Source: Hydrogenophaga sp.
GTDB lineage: Bacteria > Pseudomonadota > Gammaproteobacteria > Burkholderiales > Burkholderiaceae_C
Length of the DNA stretch: 64,000 nt
Assembly (NCBI GenBank): GCA_021154985.1
Contig: JAJNQE010000128.1
Span: 1 to 64,000, forward strand
Reading direction: 5' to 3'
A program made the translations under genes and the position numbers. Position 1 is the stretch's first letter, and every line of letters starts with the position of its first letter. This document shows, piece by piece, positions 20,674-29,122 of this stretch. A model generated the notes under the pieces. The model saw only the letters and a program-made list of their open reading frames with translations. It ran no database searches and was not told the DNA's origin.

Positions 20674-21576
20674 TCAGGGGACGCAGCGCGGCTCGTCCAG
20701 GCCCCTCACGCCTGGACGCAGTGCAAAAACGCCGCCGGCCAGCGGCTGATCGGTGAGGTCGCCACCGGGTCGGATGGAGGTGACGAACAAGGTGTCGAGG
20801 CCGCTGCCACCAAAGGCGCACATGGCGGGTTTTTTCACCGGCACGGCCAGCGAGCGGTCAAGCCGGCCATCGGGGGTGAAGCGGTGCACCAGGCCGGCGT
20901 CGTTGCCGCAGATCCAGTAACAACCGTCCTGGTCTACTGCCGCGCCATCGGGTCGGCCTGGCAAGGGCTTCATGTCGACGAACACGCGTTGACGGCCCGG
21001 CGTTCCGCTGTCCACGTCGTAGTCGAAGGCCCACACGGTCTGCACGTTCGGGTGTGAGTCGGAGAGGTACATGGTTTTCCCATCGGGGCTGAAGGCCATG
21101 CCGTTGGGGGTGATGAGACCGCGGTGCAAGGCGCGCACCCGTGCGCCTTCCAGCGCGTACACGCTGCCGGCGGCTGAGGCCAGCGACATGTCCATCACCA
21201 TGGAGCCGGCGCGCAGCCGGCCCTGGCGGTCACAGCGGCCGTCGTTGAAGCGCATGCCGCTGTGGGGGTGCTGCACGGTGCTGATGGTGTCGTGCGTGAG
21301 CGTCCCGTCGGCATGGGGCGTGAGCAGCGCCACGCCGGTTTCCATGGCCGCCACCCAGCGGCCGTGTGGTGTGGCTTCGCTGCCCTCGGCCAGGGCCATG
21401 CAGCCGGTCATCTCCGGCGTGGCCCATTGACGCGTCTGGCCGGTCGCAGCGCTCCAGCACCAGAGCGCGCGACCCGGAATGTCGACCCAGAACAAGCACT
21501 GGCGCAGCGTGTCCCACACGGGGCTTTCGCCCACCCCGTTGCGCGCGTCGACCAGCAGCTCGGCGGAGGCGTTCAT
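20674..21576 (-). CDS. SMP-30/gluconolactonase family lactonase
   Basis: A 300-aa six-bladed beta-propeller lactone hydrolase. LLVDARNGVGESPVWD is the N-terminal signature, with the metal-binding Glu; MRFNDGRCDRQGRL and ITPNGMAFSPDGKTMYLSDS carry further metal ligands (Asn, Asp). In the oxidative uronate pathway, uronate dehydrogenase produces an aldarolactone that such an enzyme can open, and the gene lies five bases from the dehydrogenase gene. The start was set at ATG 21576; a TTG further upstream is possible. Confidence 0.92.
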   Translation of the reverse strand: MNASAELLVDARNGVGESPVWDTLRQCLFWVDIPGRALWCWSAATGQTRQWATPEMTGCMALAEGSEATPHGRWVAAMETGVALLTPHADGTLTHDTISTVQHPHSGMRFNDGRCDRQGRLRAGSMVMDMSLASAAGSVYALEGARVRALHRGLITPNGMAFSPDGKTMYLSDSHPNVQTVWAFDYDVDSGTPGRQRVFVDMKPLPGRPDGAAVDQDGCYWICGNDAGLVHRFTPDGRLDRSLAVPVKKPAMCAFGGSGLDTLFVTSIRPGGDLTDQPLAGGVFALRPGVRGLDEPRCVP

Positions 21577-21581
21577 TGCGT

Positions 21582-22391
21582 TCAAAACGGCCCCGCCTTG
21601 ACGAAAGAACCGCCCTGGTAAATGGCGACGGGGTCGCTCAGGTCGGGTGCCTGGGTGCGGGCGTAGACCGCTTCGCGGAACACGTCGGACGTGTCCTGGG
21701 CGACGAAGCCCACGTGCCGCGCACGGCTGTTGTCCCACCAGGTCACGGCGTTGTTGGACATGCCGAAGATGGTGCTGTGGCCGAGCACCGGGGTGCTCAG
21801 GCAGGCGGTGATGAGGCGGTGCAGGTCGTCGAAGCTGAGCCAGGTGGCGAGCATGCGGCGGTCTTTGGGTTCGGCGAACGAGGAGCCGATGCGCACGCAC
21901 GCGGTCTCGATGCCGTGGCGGTCAAAGTAGAGGCGAGCCAGGTCTTCGCCAAAGGCCTTGCTCAGACCGTAAAACCCATCGGGTCGCGCCGGGTGGTCGG
22001 CGTGGATGGTTTCGCTCTGTTTGTAAAAGCCAGTCACATGGTTGGAGCTGGCGAACACCACCCGTTTCACGCCGTGTTTGCGGGCAGCTTCGTAGAGGTT
22101 GTAGGCGCCAACAATGTTGGCCTGCAGGATGGCAGCGAAAGGCGCCTCGACCGAAATGCCGCCCATGTGCACGATGGTGTCCACCCCCGCGACCATGGCG
22201 TCCACCTCGGCCGCATTCGACAGGTCGGCCAGCACGATTTCCTCGCCGGCTTGCGCTTCGCCCAGCCCCACTTTGTCGGACAGGCGCAGCACGTCGCAGT
22301 TGCCCTTGAGGCGATCGCGCAGTGCGGTGCCCAGGCCGCCGGCGGCGCCGGTGAGCAGCAGGCGGTGGTGGGTTTTCAGCGTGTTTTCCAT
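21582..22391 (-). CDS. udh: Uronate dehydrogenase (NAD-dependent)
   Basis: A 269-aa short-chain dehydrogenase/epimerase-fold enzyme oxidising D-galacturonate or D-glucuronate to the aldarolactone. The Rossmann motif TGAAGGLGTALRDRL is N-terminal. VHMGGISVEAPFAAILQANI, VFASSNHVTGFY and the catalytic YGLSK (YxxxK) follow; NAVTWWDNS near the end matches bacterial Udh enzymes closely in recollection. First gene of the minus-strand operon udh-lactonase-TRAP-Bug-galM, divergent from a FadR-type regulator. Confidence 0.9.
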   Translation of the reverse strand: MENTLKTHHRLLLTGAAGGLGTALRDRLKGNCDVLRLSDKVGLGEAQAGEEIVLADLSNAAEVDAMVAGVDTIVHMGGISVEAPFAAILQANIVGAYNLYEAARKHGVKRVVFASSNHVTGFYKQSETIHADHPARPDGFYGLSKAFGEDLARLYFDRHGIETACVRIGSSFAEPKDRRMLATWLSFDDLHRLITACLSTPVLGHSTIFGMSNNAVTWWDNSRARHVGFVAQDTSDVFREAVYARTQAPDLSDPVAIYQGGSFVKAGPF

Positions 22392-22438
22392 GGAAAGGCA
22401 GCTCTTCTGGGCGACGGGGCGGGTGTGTTTTGAAGCGC

Positions 22439-22501
22439 TTGGACTTTCGCAAAGGCTTTGCTACAGTCCGCTCATCTTGAGTTGTCAGTTGTCAGACAAC
22501 T
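22439..22501 (+). promoter_or_regulatory. Promoter and FadR-type operator between udh and its regulator
   Basis: A fair sigma-70 promoter reads TTGGAC (22439-22444), 17 bp, TACAGT (22462-22467). Just downstream is the near-perfect palindrome AGTTGTC-A-GACAACT (22487-22501), preceded by another AGTTGTC half-site (22480-22486). The core TTGTCAGACAA fits the FadR-subfamily operator pattern TNGTNNNACNA. Its position suggests autorepression of the regulator gene and control of udh. Confidence 0.65.
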
Positions 22502-22547
22502 GCCGGAATTGTGTGAACCCCGAGGGTGGGGTGTCAAGGAAAAAACA

Positions 22548-23318
22548 ATGATCCCCGTGAATACCCTAGGTCCCGACCACGGCGCTGTGGACGCCGTGTC
22601 GACCCGCGCACGCCGCCCGCGTGGCCTGGTGCCCGAAATCGTCGAGACGCTGGCCGCCGACATGCGCGAAGGCCGCTTGCAGACGGGCGACAAGCTGCCC
22701 ACCGAGTCGGCGCTGATGAACCGCTTCGAGGTCAGCCGCACTGTGGTGCGCGAGGCCATCTCGCGGCTGCAGGCTTCGGGCGTGGTTGAAACGCGCCACG
22801 GCATCGGCACCTTTGTGATGGCGCCGGCCGAGCAGCACAACTTTCGCGTGGCGCCCGAGGATTTCGCCACCGTGGCCGACGTGATCTCGCTGCTGGAACT
22901 TCGCATCAGCCTGGAGAGCGAGGCCGCCAGCCTGGCCGCGCAGCGCCGCGATGACAGCCATTTGCAGAACATGGTGGCGGCCCTCGCGGCCTTTGAAGCA
23001 TCGATTGCCGAGTCCTCCGACGCGGTGCCGTCGGACTTCCAGTTCCACATGGAGGTGGCGCGCGCCACCGGCAACCGCCACTTCGCCGACCTCATGACCT
23101 ACCTCGGCACCATGATCATTCCGCGCACCCGCATCAACACCGCCAGCAGCGACCCCGAAGGGCGCCTGGCTTACCTCAAGCGCGTGCACATCGAGCACCA
23201 GAACATCTACAACGCCATCCGCCTGCGCGATGCCGAAGCCGCCCGCAAGGCCATGCGCATCCATCTCTCGAACAGCCGCGAACGCCTGCGCCGCGCGCAA
23301 CCCGACACCCTCCGCTGA
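22548..23318 (+). CDS. FadR-subfamily GntR transcriptional regulator
   Basis: A 256-aa regulator. The N-terminal winged helix (RPRGLVPEIVETLAADMREG, LPTESALMNRFEVSRTVVREAISRL, VVETRHGIGTFV) covers about 25-95, and the all-helical FCD ligand domain follows with metal-binding acidic and His residues (LLELRISLESEAASLAA, DFQFHMEVARATGNRHF, EHQNIYNAI). AAGGA precedes the ATG. It is divergent from the uronate operon and has a FadR-like palindrome in front of it, so it probably represses both until a uronate or its product binds. Confidence 0.92.
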   Translation: MIPVNTLGPDHGAVDAVSTRARRPRGLVPEIVETLAADMREGRLQTGDKLPTESALMNRFEVSRTVVREAISRLQASGVVETRHGIGTFVMAPAEQHNFRVAPEDFATVADVISLLELRISLESEAASLAAQRRDDSHLQNMVAALAAFEASIAESSDAVPSDFQFHMEVARATGNRHFADLMTYLGTMIIPRTRINTASSDPEGRLAYLKRVHIEHQNIYNAIRLRDAEAARKAMRIHLSNSRERLRRAQPDTLR

Positions 23319-23432
23319 GAGGGGCGGTAATGCCCCGCCCGTGGTGCGGACGGGCGATCAGCGGCTACAGTGCGCCCACGCGCAGGCAGCGCCGGATGGG
23401 CCGGCCTTGCATTGCACCAACGGGATGTCGCC

Positions 23433-24017
23433 ATGCTGCTGTTGATCCTCGGTCTTGTGTTGTTTCTGGGCATCCACTCGGTGTCCATCGTCTCGGCCAG
23501 CGGGCGCAACCGCCTGGTGCAGCAACTGGGTGAGGTGCCGTGGAAGGGCCTGTATTCGCTGGTGTCGCTGGCGGGTTTTGCGCTGATCGTCATCGGCTAC
23601 GGCGCTGCGCGCGAGGCGCCGGTGTTGCTCTACACGTTGCCCAATGGCTTTCGCCATCTGGCGGCTCTTCTGATGGTCCCGGTGTTCGTGCTGTTGTTCG
23701 CGGCGTATTTGCCCGGGCGCATCCAGCGCGCCGCCAAACACCCGATGCTGCTGGCGGTGAAGCTGTGGGCGCTGGCCCACCTGCTGGCCAACGGCACGCT
23801 GGCCGACGTGCTGCTCTTCGGTGGTTTCCTGGCCTGGGCGGTGGTGGACCGCATCTCGGTGAAAAAGCGCGCCGCTGCCGGGCTGTTGCGCCCCGGCCCC
23901 GTGTTGCCCGGCAGCAAGGCCAACGACGCGATCGCGCTGGTCGGTGGTCTGGGTCTCTACGTGTTGTTTGTGGTGTGGGCGCACGCCTGGCTGATCGGCG
24001 TGCGGCCCTTCGGCTGA
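23433..24017 (+). CDS. NnrU family membrane protein
   Basis: A 194-aa integral membrane protein with about five hydrophobic helices. The start MLLLILGLVLFLGIHSVSIV and the segment PMLLAVKLWALAHLLANG are typical of NnrU, a family first noted near nitric-oxide reductase genes and distantly related to NnrU/isoprenylcysteine methyltransferase-like proteins. No denitrification genes are near, so a role in nitric-oxide metabolism is not supported here. Confidence 0.88.
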   Translation: MLLLILGLVLFLGIHSVSIVSASGRNRLVQQLGEVPWKGLYSLVSLAGFALIVIGYGAAREAPVLLYTLPNGFRHLAALLMVPVFVLLFAAYLPGRIQRAAKHPMLLAVKLWALAHLLANGTLADVLLFGGFLAWAVVDRISVKKRAAAGLLRPGPVLPGSKANDAIALVGGLGLYVLFVVWAHAWLIGVRPFG

Positions 24018-24083
24018 GCCACTGGCGGGAACCCTCGGGCGCAGCAGGGCACCAACCGGGTCCACCCTTGAAACGACACGGAG

Positions 24084-25205
24084 ATGCCCTTGATCACACG
24101 TCCTATTGCCTTCTCGCTGGCCCTGGCCCTGGGCGGCCTCACATCGACGCTGGCGCAGGCCCAGACCACCGAGGTGGTGGCCAGCGGCCTGCAGAACGCC
24201 TGGGGCGTGGCCTTCATCGGCGAAGGCCGCATGTTGGTCACCGAGCGGCCCGGGCGCATGCGCGTGGTGGGGGCCGACGGCCGCCTGGGCGCACCGCTGG
24301 CGGGCCTGCCAGCCATAGAAGCTGGCGGGCAGGGCGGCCTGCTCGACGTCGTCACCGACCGCAACTTCGCCACCAACCGCAAGGTGTATTTCTGCTACTC
24401 GGAGCCCGCGGCCAGCGGCGGTGGCAACTCCACCGCCATGGCGTCGGCCCAGCTGTCGGCCGATGCCACACGGTTGAACGACGTCAAGGTCATCTTCAGC
24501 CAGCAGCCCAAGGTGAGCAGCCGCTCGCACTTTGGTTGCCGCATCGTGCAGACGGGTGACGGCAGCCTGTTCCTCACGCTGGGTGACCGCTACTCGCGCA
24601 TGAACGACGCGCAGACCCTGGACAACCACCACGGCAAGGTGGTGCGGGTGAACGCCACCGGTGGCGCCCACCCGGGCAACCCGTTCGTGGGCCGTGCGGG
24701 CGCGCTGCCCGAGATCTGGAGCCTGGGCCACCGCAATGTGCAGGGCGCTGCGCTGTCGCCCGATGGGCGCCTCTGGACGTCGGAGCACGGCCCGCAAGGT
24801 GGCGACGAGATCAACCGCCCCGAGGCCGCCAAGAACCATGGCTGGCCCGTCATCACGTTTGGCGAGAACTACGGCGGCGGCACCATCGGCGATGGCATCA
24901 CCCGCAAGCCGGGGCTGGAGCAACCGCTGCACCAGTGGACACCGTCGATGGCACCGTCGGGTCTGGCCTTCGTGACGAGCGATCGCTATGGCCCGGCGTG
25001 GAAGGGCAGCCTGTTGGCCGGATCGCTCAAGTTCCGCTATTTGTCGCGCCTCGTCATCGAGGGCGACCGCGTGGTGCGCGAAGAAAAACTGCTGCCCAAC
25101 CTCAACCAGCGCGTGCGCGATGTGCGCCAGGGCCCCGACGGTTTCATCTACCTGCTGACCGACGACCGCGACGGCCAGCTCCTGCGCCTGCTGCCCGGAC
25201 GCTGA
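24084..25205 (+). CDS. PQQ-dependent soluble aldose sugar dehydrogenase-like protein
   Basis: A 373-aa exported beta-propeller of the soluble glucose/aldose dehydrogenase family (YliI/Asd-like), with signal peptide ending in LAQAQ. Visible are GLQNAWGVAFIGEGRMLVTERPGRMRVV, SRSHFGCRIV with the catalytic-type His, FLTLGDRYSRMNDAQTLDNHHGKVVRVN, and SLGHRNVQGAALSPDG. It would oxidise aldoses in the periplasm with PQQ; PQQ synthesis genes are not in this window. It precedes egtB by only 8 bp, so they may be co-transcribed without an obvious functional link. Confidence 0.9.
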   Translation: MPLITRPIAFSLALALGGLTSTLAQAQTTEVVASGLQNAWGVAFIGEGRMLVTERPGRMRVVGADGRLGAPLAGLPAIEAGGQGGLLDVVTDRNFATNRKVYFCYSEPAASGGGNSTAMASAQLSADATRLNDVKVIFSQQPKVSSRSHFGCRIVQTGDGSLFLTLGDRYSRMNDAQTLDNHHGKVVRVNATGGAHPGNPFVGRAGALPEIWSLGHRNVQGAALSPDGRLWTSEHGPQGGDEINRPEAAKNHGWPVITFGENYGGGTIGDGITRKPGLEQPLHQWTPSMAPSGLAFVTSDRYGPAWKGSLLAGSLKFRYLSRLVIEGDRVVREEKLLPNLNQRVRDVRQGPDGFIYLLTDDRDGQLLRLLPGR

Positions 25206-25213
25206 AAGACCCC

Positions 25214-26536
25214 ATGCGAAACGACTCACCCCAGCCAGCCGCTCCCTCTCTGGATGCAGACCGGGCTCAGCTGGTGCAGCGCTACCGGGCTGTGCGCAAC
25301 CAGACACGCGCGCTCGCCGCACCGCTTTCGCCCGAAGACTGCCAGGCCCAGTCGATGGCGGATGCGAGCCCCACCAAATGGCACCTGGCCCATGTCACGT
25401 GGTTCTTCGAGACCTTCGTGCTGGAGCGCTTCGAGCCCGGTTTCAAGCCCTTCAACCCCGCGTTCCGCGTGCTCTACAACAGCTACTACAACGGCGTGGG
25501 TGAGCAGTTCGCGCGACCACAGCGGGGGCTGGTCACACGGCCCGATCTGGCCGAGGTGTGGCGCTGGCGCGAGCAGGTGGACGAGCGCATCGCGCAGCTG
25601 ATCGCCCGCACCGACAGCGCCGATGCCTTGCGCCTGATCGAGATGGGCCTGCACCACGAGCAGCAGCACCAGGAGTTGCTGCTCACCGACATCAAGCACC
25701 TGCTCTCCATCAACCCGCCGAGCCCGGCCTACCAGCGCGCCTGGCCGCTGACGCCGGTGGCGCCCGTGCCGGCGCGCTGGGTGGAGCGCGAAGGCGGACT
25801 GACCGAGATCGGCCACCTCGGCGTTGGCTTTGCGTTCGACAACGAATCCCCACGCCACCGCCAGTGGCTGGAGCCGCACGCGCTCATGAACCGCCCGGTG
25901 ACGCACGGTGAGTGGCTCGACTTTGTGCGAGATAGCGGCTACACCGACCCGCGCTGGTGGCTTGCCGCCGGCTGGGACTGGGTGCGCACGCAGGGCGTGC
26001 GGGCGCCGCTCTACTGGACGCTGGCCCAGGAGCCCCACGCCCTGCCCACCGTGTTCACCCTGCACGGCGCCATGCCGCTCGACCCCCACACGCCGGTGGT
26101 GCACGTGAGCTACTTCGAGGCCGACGCCTACGCTCGCTGGGCCGCCGCCACGTTGCCTGGCCATGCCGGCGCACGCCTGCCCACCGAAGCCGAGTGGGAA
26201 GCCGCTGCGGCCACGCTGCCGGTGCAGGGCAACCTGCAGGACGCCGGCGCCCTGCACCCCATGCCCGCGCGGGTCAGCAGCGATGGCCTGGTGCAGATGT
26301 TCGGCGACGTGTGGGAATGGACCGCCAGCAGCTACAGCGCCTACCCCGGCTACCAACCCACCGAAGGCGCGGTGGGTGAGTACAACGGCAAGTTCATGGT
26401 CAACCAGACCGTGCTGCGCGGCGGCTCCTGCGCCACGCCGGCCTCGCACATCCGCGCGAGCTACCGCAACTTCTTTCCGACCGATGCGCGCTGGCAGTTC
26501 AGTGGGATACGAATAGCCAGGACGCTCACCGCGTGA
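25214..26536 (+). CDS. egtB: Ergothioneine biosynthesis protein EgtB (sulfoxide synthase)
   Basis: A 440-aa non-haem iron enzyme that joins hercynine to a thiol donor (gamma-glutamylcysteine or cysteine) with oxygen, forming the C-S bond of ergothioneine. The N-terminal DinB-like half supplies the three-His iron site: His60 in WHLAHVTWFFE, then His148 and His152 in LHHEQQHQELL. The C-terminal half is a formylglycine-enzyme-like domain (GARLPTEAEWEAAA, FGDVWEWTASSYSAYPGY, VLRGGSCATP). It is the first of two EgtB-type paralogues here; egtD is 3.6 kb away and no EgtE lyase or EgtC is seen. It converges with the ABC permease gene with an 11-bp overlap. Confidence 0.92.
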   Translation: MRNDSPQPAAPSLDADRAQLVQRYRAVRNQTRALAAPLSPEDCQAQSMADASPTKWHLAHVTWFFETFVLERFEPGFKPFNPAFRVLYNSYYNGVGEQFARPQRGLVTRPDLAEVWRWREQVDERIAQLIARTDSADALRLIEMGLHHEQQHQELLLTDIKHLLSINPPSPAYQRAWPLTPVAPVPARWVEREGGLTEIGHLGVGFAFDNESPRHRQWLEPHALMNRPVTHGEWLDFVRDSGYTDPRWWLAAGWDWVRTQGVRAPLYWTLAQEPHALPTVFTLHGAMPLDPHTPVVHVSYFEADAYARWAAATLPGHAGARLPTEAEWEAAAATLPVQGNLQDAGALHPMPARVSSDGLVQMFGDVWEWTASSYSAYPGYQPTEGAVGEYNGKFMVNQTVLRGGSCATPASHIRASYRNFFPTDARWQFSGIRIARTLTA

Positions 26537-27431
26537 GCAGCCGCCGAGCCCCGTGGCTCGATGCGTCCACCACCGCCACCATGAGCAGCATGGCGCCGAG
26601 GATGGTGGCGGTCTTGTTCATCTGGAACAGGCCCATGTGGAACGCCAGCAGCTGACCCAGGCCGCCCGCACCCACCACGCCCAGCACGGCGGCGGCGCGG
26701 ATGTTGTTCTCCCAGCGGTAGAGTGTGTAGCTCATGAGCTGCGGCAGCACCTGCGGCAGCGTGGCGTAGAGGAACACGCGGCCATTGCCCACGCCCTGGG
26801 TGCGCAGTGCGTCGCCGGGGCCGGGCGGGGCGTTTTCAATCGCTTCGGCAAACAGGCGACCCAGCACACCGGTGGTGTGAAAGGCCAGCGCCAGCGTGCC
26901 GGCAAACGGGCCCAGGCCGGCCGAGATGAGCAGCAGCGCGGCCCACACCAGCTCGGGGATGCTGCGCAGTGCGTTGAGCACCCAGCGGGTGGGGGCACGG
27001 GCCCAGGCCGTGTCGGCGGCGTGCAGTCGGCTGGCGGGCAGGGCGAGCGCCAGACCGACCGCGGCGGCCAGCGCCGTGCCCAATGCCGACATGGCCAGCG
27101 TTTCCCACGCGCCAATGGCGACCTTGTTCACAAACGCGGGCGAGAGGTCGGGCGTGAAAAATTCCGCTACAAAGCGGCCCATGCTGCGCGCGGCGTCCAA
27201 CGAGAGAAACTGCGCCCACTGCAAATCGAGCGACGCAAAACTGGCGATCACCAGCACCACGAGGCCGGCGACAAACCAGCAGGCTTTGCAGCGCGCGTCA
27301 AACAAGCGCGGCGGCAGTTTGTAGGGTGGGTTGGCGGCGTGACCCCCACGCTTGTCACTGCGTGTACTGCGCTGCCCCCCAAGGGGGCTCTCGCCGCTTG
27401 GGGCGGCCCGGCGCTGCTCGGCAGGCTTCAT
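26526..27431 (-). CDS. ABC permease, PhnE superfamily (second), probably selenium oxyanion uptake
   Basis: A 301-aa inner-membrane permease. After the N-terminal tail there are about six helices and the binding-protein-dependent transport signature (ALRTQGVGNGRVFLYATLPQV, YTLYRWENNIRAAAVLGVVGAGGLG). It resembles PhnE-type permeases. Residues about 5-30 are encoded by a dispersed repeat element, so the extreme N terminus is not native protein sequence. ATG 27431 overlaps the stop of the first permease. Last gene of the four-gene operon; substrate inference is given under the binding protein. Confidence 0.85.
   Translation of the reverse strand: MKPAEQRRAAPSGESPLGGQRSTRSDKRGGHAANPPYKLPPRLFDARCKACWFVAGLVVLVIASFASLDLQWAQFLSLDAARSMGRFVAEFFTPDLSPAFVNKVAIGAWETLAMSALGTALAAAVGLALALPASRLHAADTAWARAPTRWVLNALRSIPELVWAALLLISAGLGPFAGTLALAFHTTGVLGRLFAEAIENAPPGPGDALRTQGVGNGRVFLYATLPQVLPQLMSYTLYRWENNIRAAAVLGVVGAGGLGQLLAFHMGLFQMNKTATILGAMLLMVAVVDASSHGARRLLTR
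27343..27424. repeat. Dispersed GC-rich repeat element inside a permease gene
   Basis: Two adjacent hairpins, GCCCCCCAAGGGGGC (27374-27388) and GCCGCTTGGGGCGGC (27393-27407), sit in a segment that reads like the short intergenic repeat found many times in Comamonadaceae genomes (recollection, not searched). It forms the N-terminal coding part of the second permease and is read in frame, giving AAPSGESPLGGQRSTRSDKR. Confidence 0.6.
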
Positions 27432-28270
27432 CCGAGCGATTTCCTGAGCATCGAGCTCACCCGGTCCGCCAGCGCCACCAGCAGCACGAACACCAACAGC
27501 ATGGTGGCCACCTCGCCGCCGTTGAACATCTTCATGGAATTGTCGAGCTGCTGGCCAAGGCCGCCCGCACCCACAAAGCCGAGCACCACCGACGAGCGGA
27601 TCGCGCATTCCCAGCGGTACACGGTGTAGCTGGTGAGCTCGGCTGCGTTGGTCGGCAGCAGGCAGTAAAAGAAGGCTTGCAGGCGACCACTGCCGTTGCG
27701 CAGCAGCGTTTCGGTGGCGTGGCTCTCACCGCTTTCCAGAATCTCGCCGTACACCTTGCCGAGCATGCCGCCGTAGGTGAGCGCGATCGCCAGCACGCCG
27801 GCGGTGGGGCCCAGGCCGACCACGCGCACGAACACCAACGCCCACACCAGCTCGGGTACGCTGCGCAAAACGATGAGCAGCCACCGAACGAGTTGCCGGC
27901 ACCAGAACGGCCCGCGCGCCATGCGGCCCGAGAGCGCCGAGACCGACAGCAGGCGCACCGACATCAGCGCCAGCGGAATCGCCACCACCAGCGCCAGCGT
28001 GACCCCGGCGGTGGCCATGGCCACGGTGCGCCAGGTCTCTCGTGCCACCATGCCCATGAACTCGGCGTTCACCACCAGCGGCCAGAAGGTGGCCAGGAAC
28101 TGGCGGCTGACCTTGAGGTTGTCGGGCTCCAGAAAAATCCAGGGCTTGAACTCGGTGGCCACCATCAGCGGCCACAGCAGCACGGCGCCCAGGCCGAGCC
28201 AGAACACGCGGCCCGTCCAGGCGGGGTCGCGCGCGGGGGCGCTGCGCAAGGAGGTGGCCGCCGTGCCCAT
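27428..28270 (-). CDS. ABC permease, PhnE superfamily (first), probably selenium oxyanion uptake
   Basis: A 280-aa membrane permease with about six transmembrane helices and the coupling-helix region TLLRNGSGRLQAFFYCLLPTNAAELTS followed by YRWECAIRSSVVLGFVGAGGLGQQL, typical of PhnE. It lies two bases from the ATPase gene and overlaps the second permease start. Two dissimilar permeases per operon form a heterodimeric channel. Confidence 0.87.
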   Translation of the reverse strand: MGTAATSLRSAPARDPAWTGRVFWLGLGAVLLWPLMVATEFKPWIFLEPDNLKVSRQFLATFWPLVVNAEFMGMVARETWRTVAMATAGVTLALVVAIPLALMSVRLLSVSALSGRMARGPFWCRQLVRWLLIVLRSVPELVWALVFVRVVGLGPTAGVLAIALTYGGMLGKVYGEILESGESHATETLLRNGSGRLQAFFYCLLPTNAAELTSYTVYRWECAIRSSVVLGFVGAGGLGQQLDNSMKMFNGGEVATMLLVFVLLVALADRVSSMLRKSLG

Positions 28271-28272
28271 GC

Positions 28273-29106
28273 TCAGCGGCAGTGCATGACAGCGGGTTGC
28301 GGCGCTGACGGCTGATCGGCCACCACCGCCGGCACCTCGCCACGCAGCTCGTGTTCGAACTGGTCGTACAGGCGCGCCAGCCGCTCCTGTGTGACTTCGG
28401 AAGCCGGCAGGTCGAAGGCCAGCTGGCCATCACGCAAGCCGACGATGCGCGGGAAGTGGGCCAGCGCCACGTCCACCTGGTGCAGCGTGGCCACCAGCGT
28501 CACGCCGCGTTCGCGCGCGCCGTCCTGCAGCGCGGTCACAGCCTGTTTCGAGCGTGTGGGGTCCAGGGCCGACAAGGGTTCGTCGATCAGCCACAGCTTG
28601 GCCGGCGCGAGCAGCGCACGCGCCAGCCCCACGCGCTGGCGTTCGCCGCCCGAGAGCCTGTCCACCCGCTCGAAGAGCTTGTCGGCGAGGTCGAAGTGGT
28701 CCAGCGCGTCAAAGGCGGCCGGGATGTCGCTGGGGTAGAAGAGCGAGCGCAGGCTGGCCAGCAAACCCATGGCCGGCAGGCGCGCTGCGAGCACCGAGGT
28801 GACCACGCGTTGGCGCGGTGGCAGTGGCGGCACTTGCGGCGCGAGAAAGAGCTGGCCGCGCTGGCGTTGCAATTGGCTGCGCGGCAGCCCCCATGGGTTG
28901 CGCCCATCCAACTGAAGCAAGCCTTCGGTGGGCGGCAGCGCGCAGGCCATGACCTGCAGCAGCGTGGTCTTGCCTGCGCCCGACGGGCCGATCACCGCGA
29001 CCTGCTCGCCCGAGGCGATGTGCAGGTCGAGCGAGCGCAATGCAGGCGCGTGACCTGCGCGCGCGGCCGGGTGGCGTGCCGAGACGCCTTGCAGTGCGAT
29101 GTTCAA
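28273..29106 (-). CDS. ABC ATP-binding protein, PhnC superfamily
   Basis: A 277-aa transport ATPase. Walker A is GPSGAGKTT, the Q-loop region is FLAPQVPP, the signature is LSGGERQRVGLARAL, Walker B is LWLIDEPLSALD and the switch His is in ATLHQVD. The best start is TTG at 29106, since no ATG gives an intact N terminus. It energises the two permeases downstream, and the binding protein gene lies 16 bp upstream in the same operon. Confidence 0.9.
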   Translation of the reverse strand: MNIALQGVSARHPAARAGHAPALRSLDLHIASGEQVAVIGPSGAGKTTLLQVMACALPPTEGLLQLDGRNPWGLPRSQLQRQRGQLFLAPQVPPLPPRQRVVTSVLAARLPAMGLLASLRSLFYPSDIPAAFDALDHFDLADKLFERVDRLSGGERQRVGLARALLAPAKLWLIDEPLSALDPTRSKQAVTALQDGARERGVTLVATLHQVDVALAHFPRIVGLRDGQLAFDLPASEVTQERLARLYDQFEHELRGEVPAVVADQPSAPQPAVMHCR

Positions 29107-29122
29107 GCGGGCGACCTGGCGA

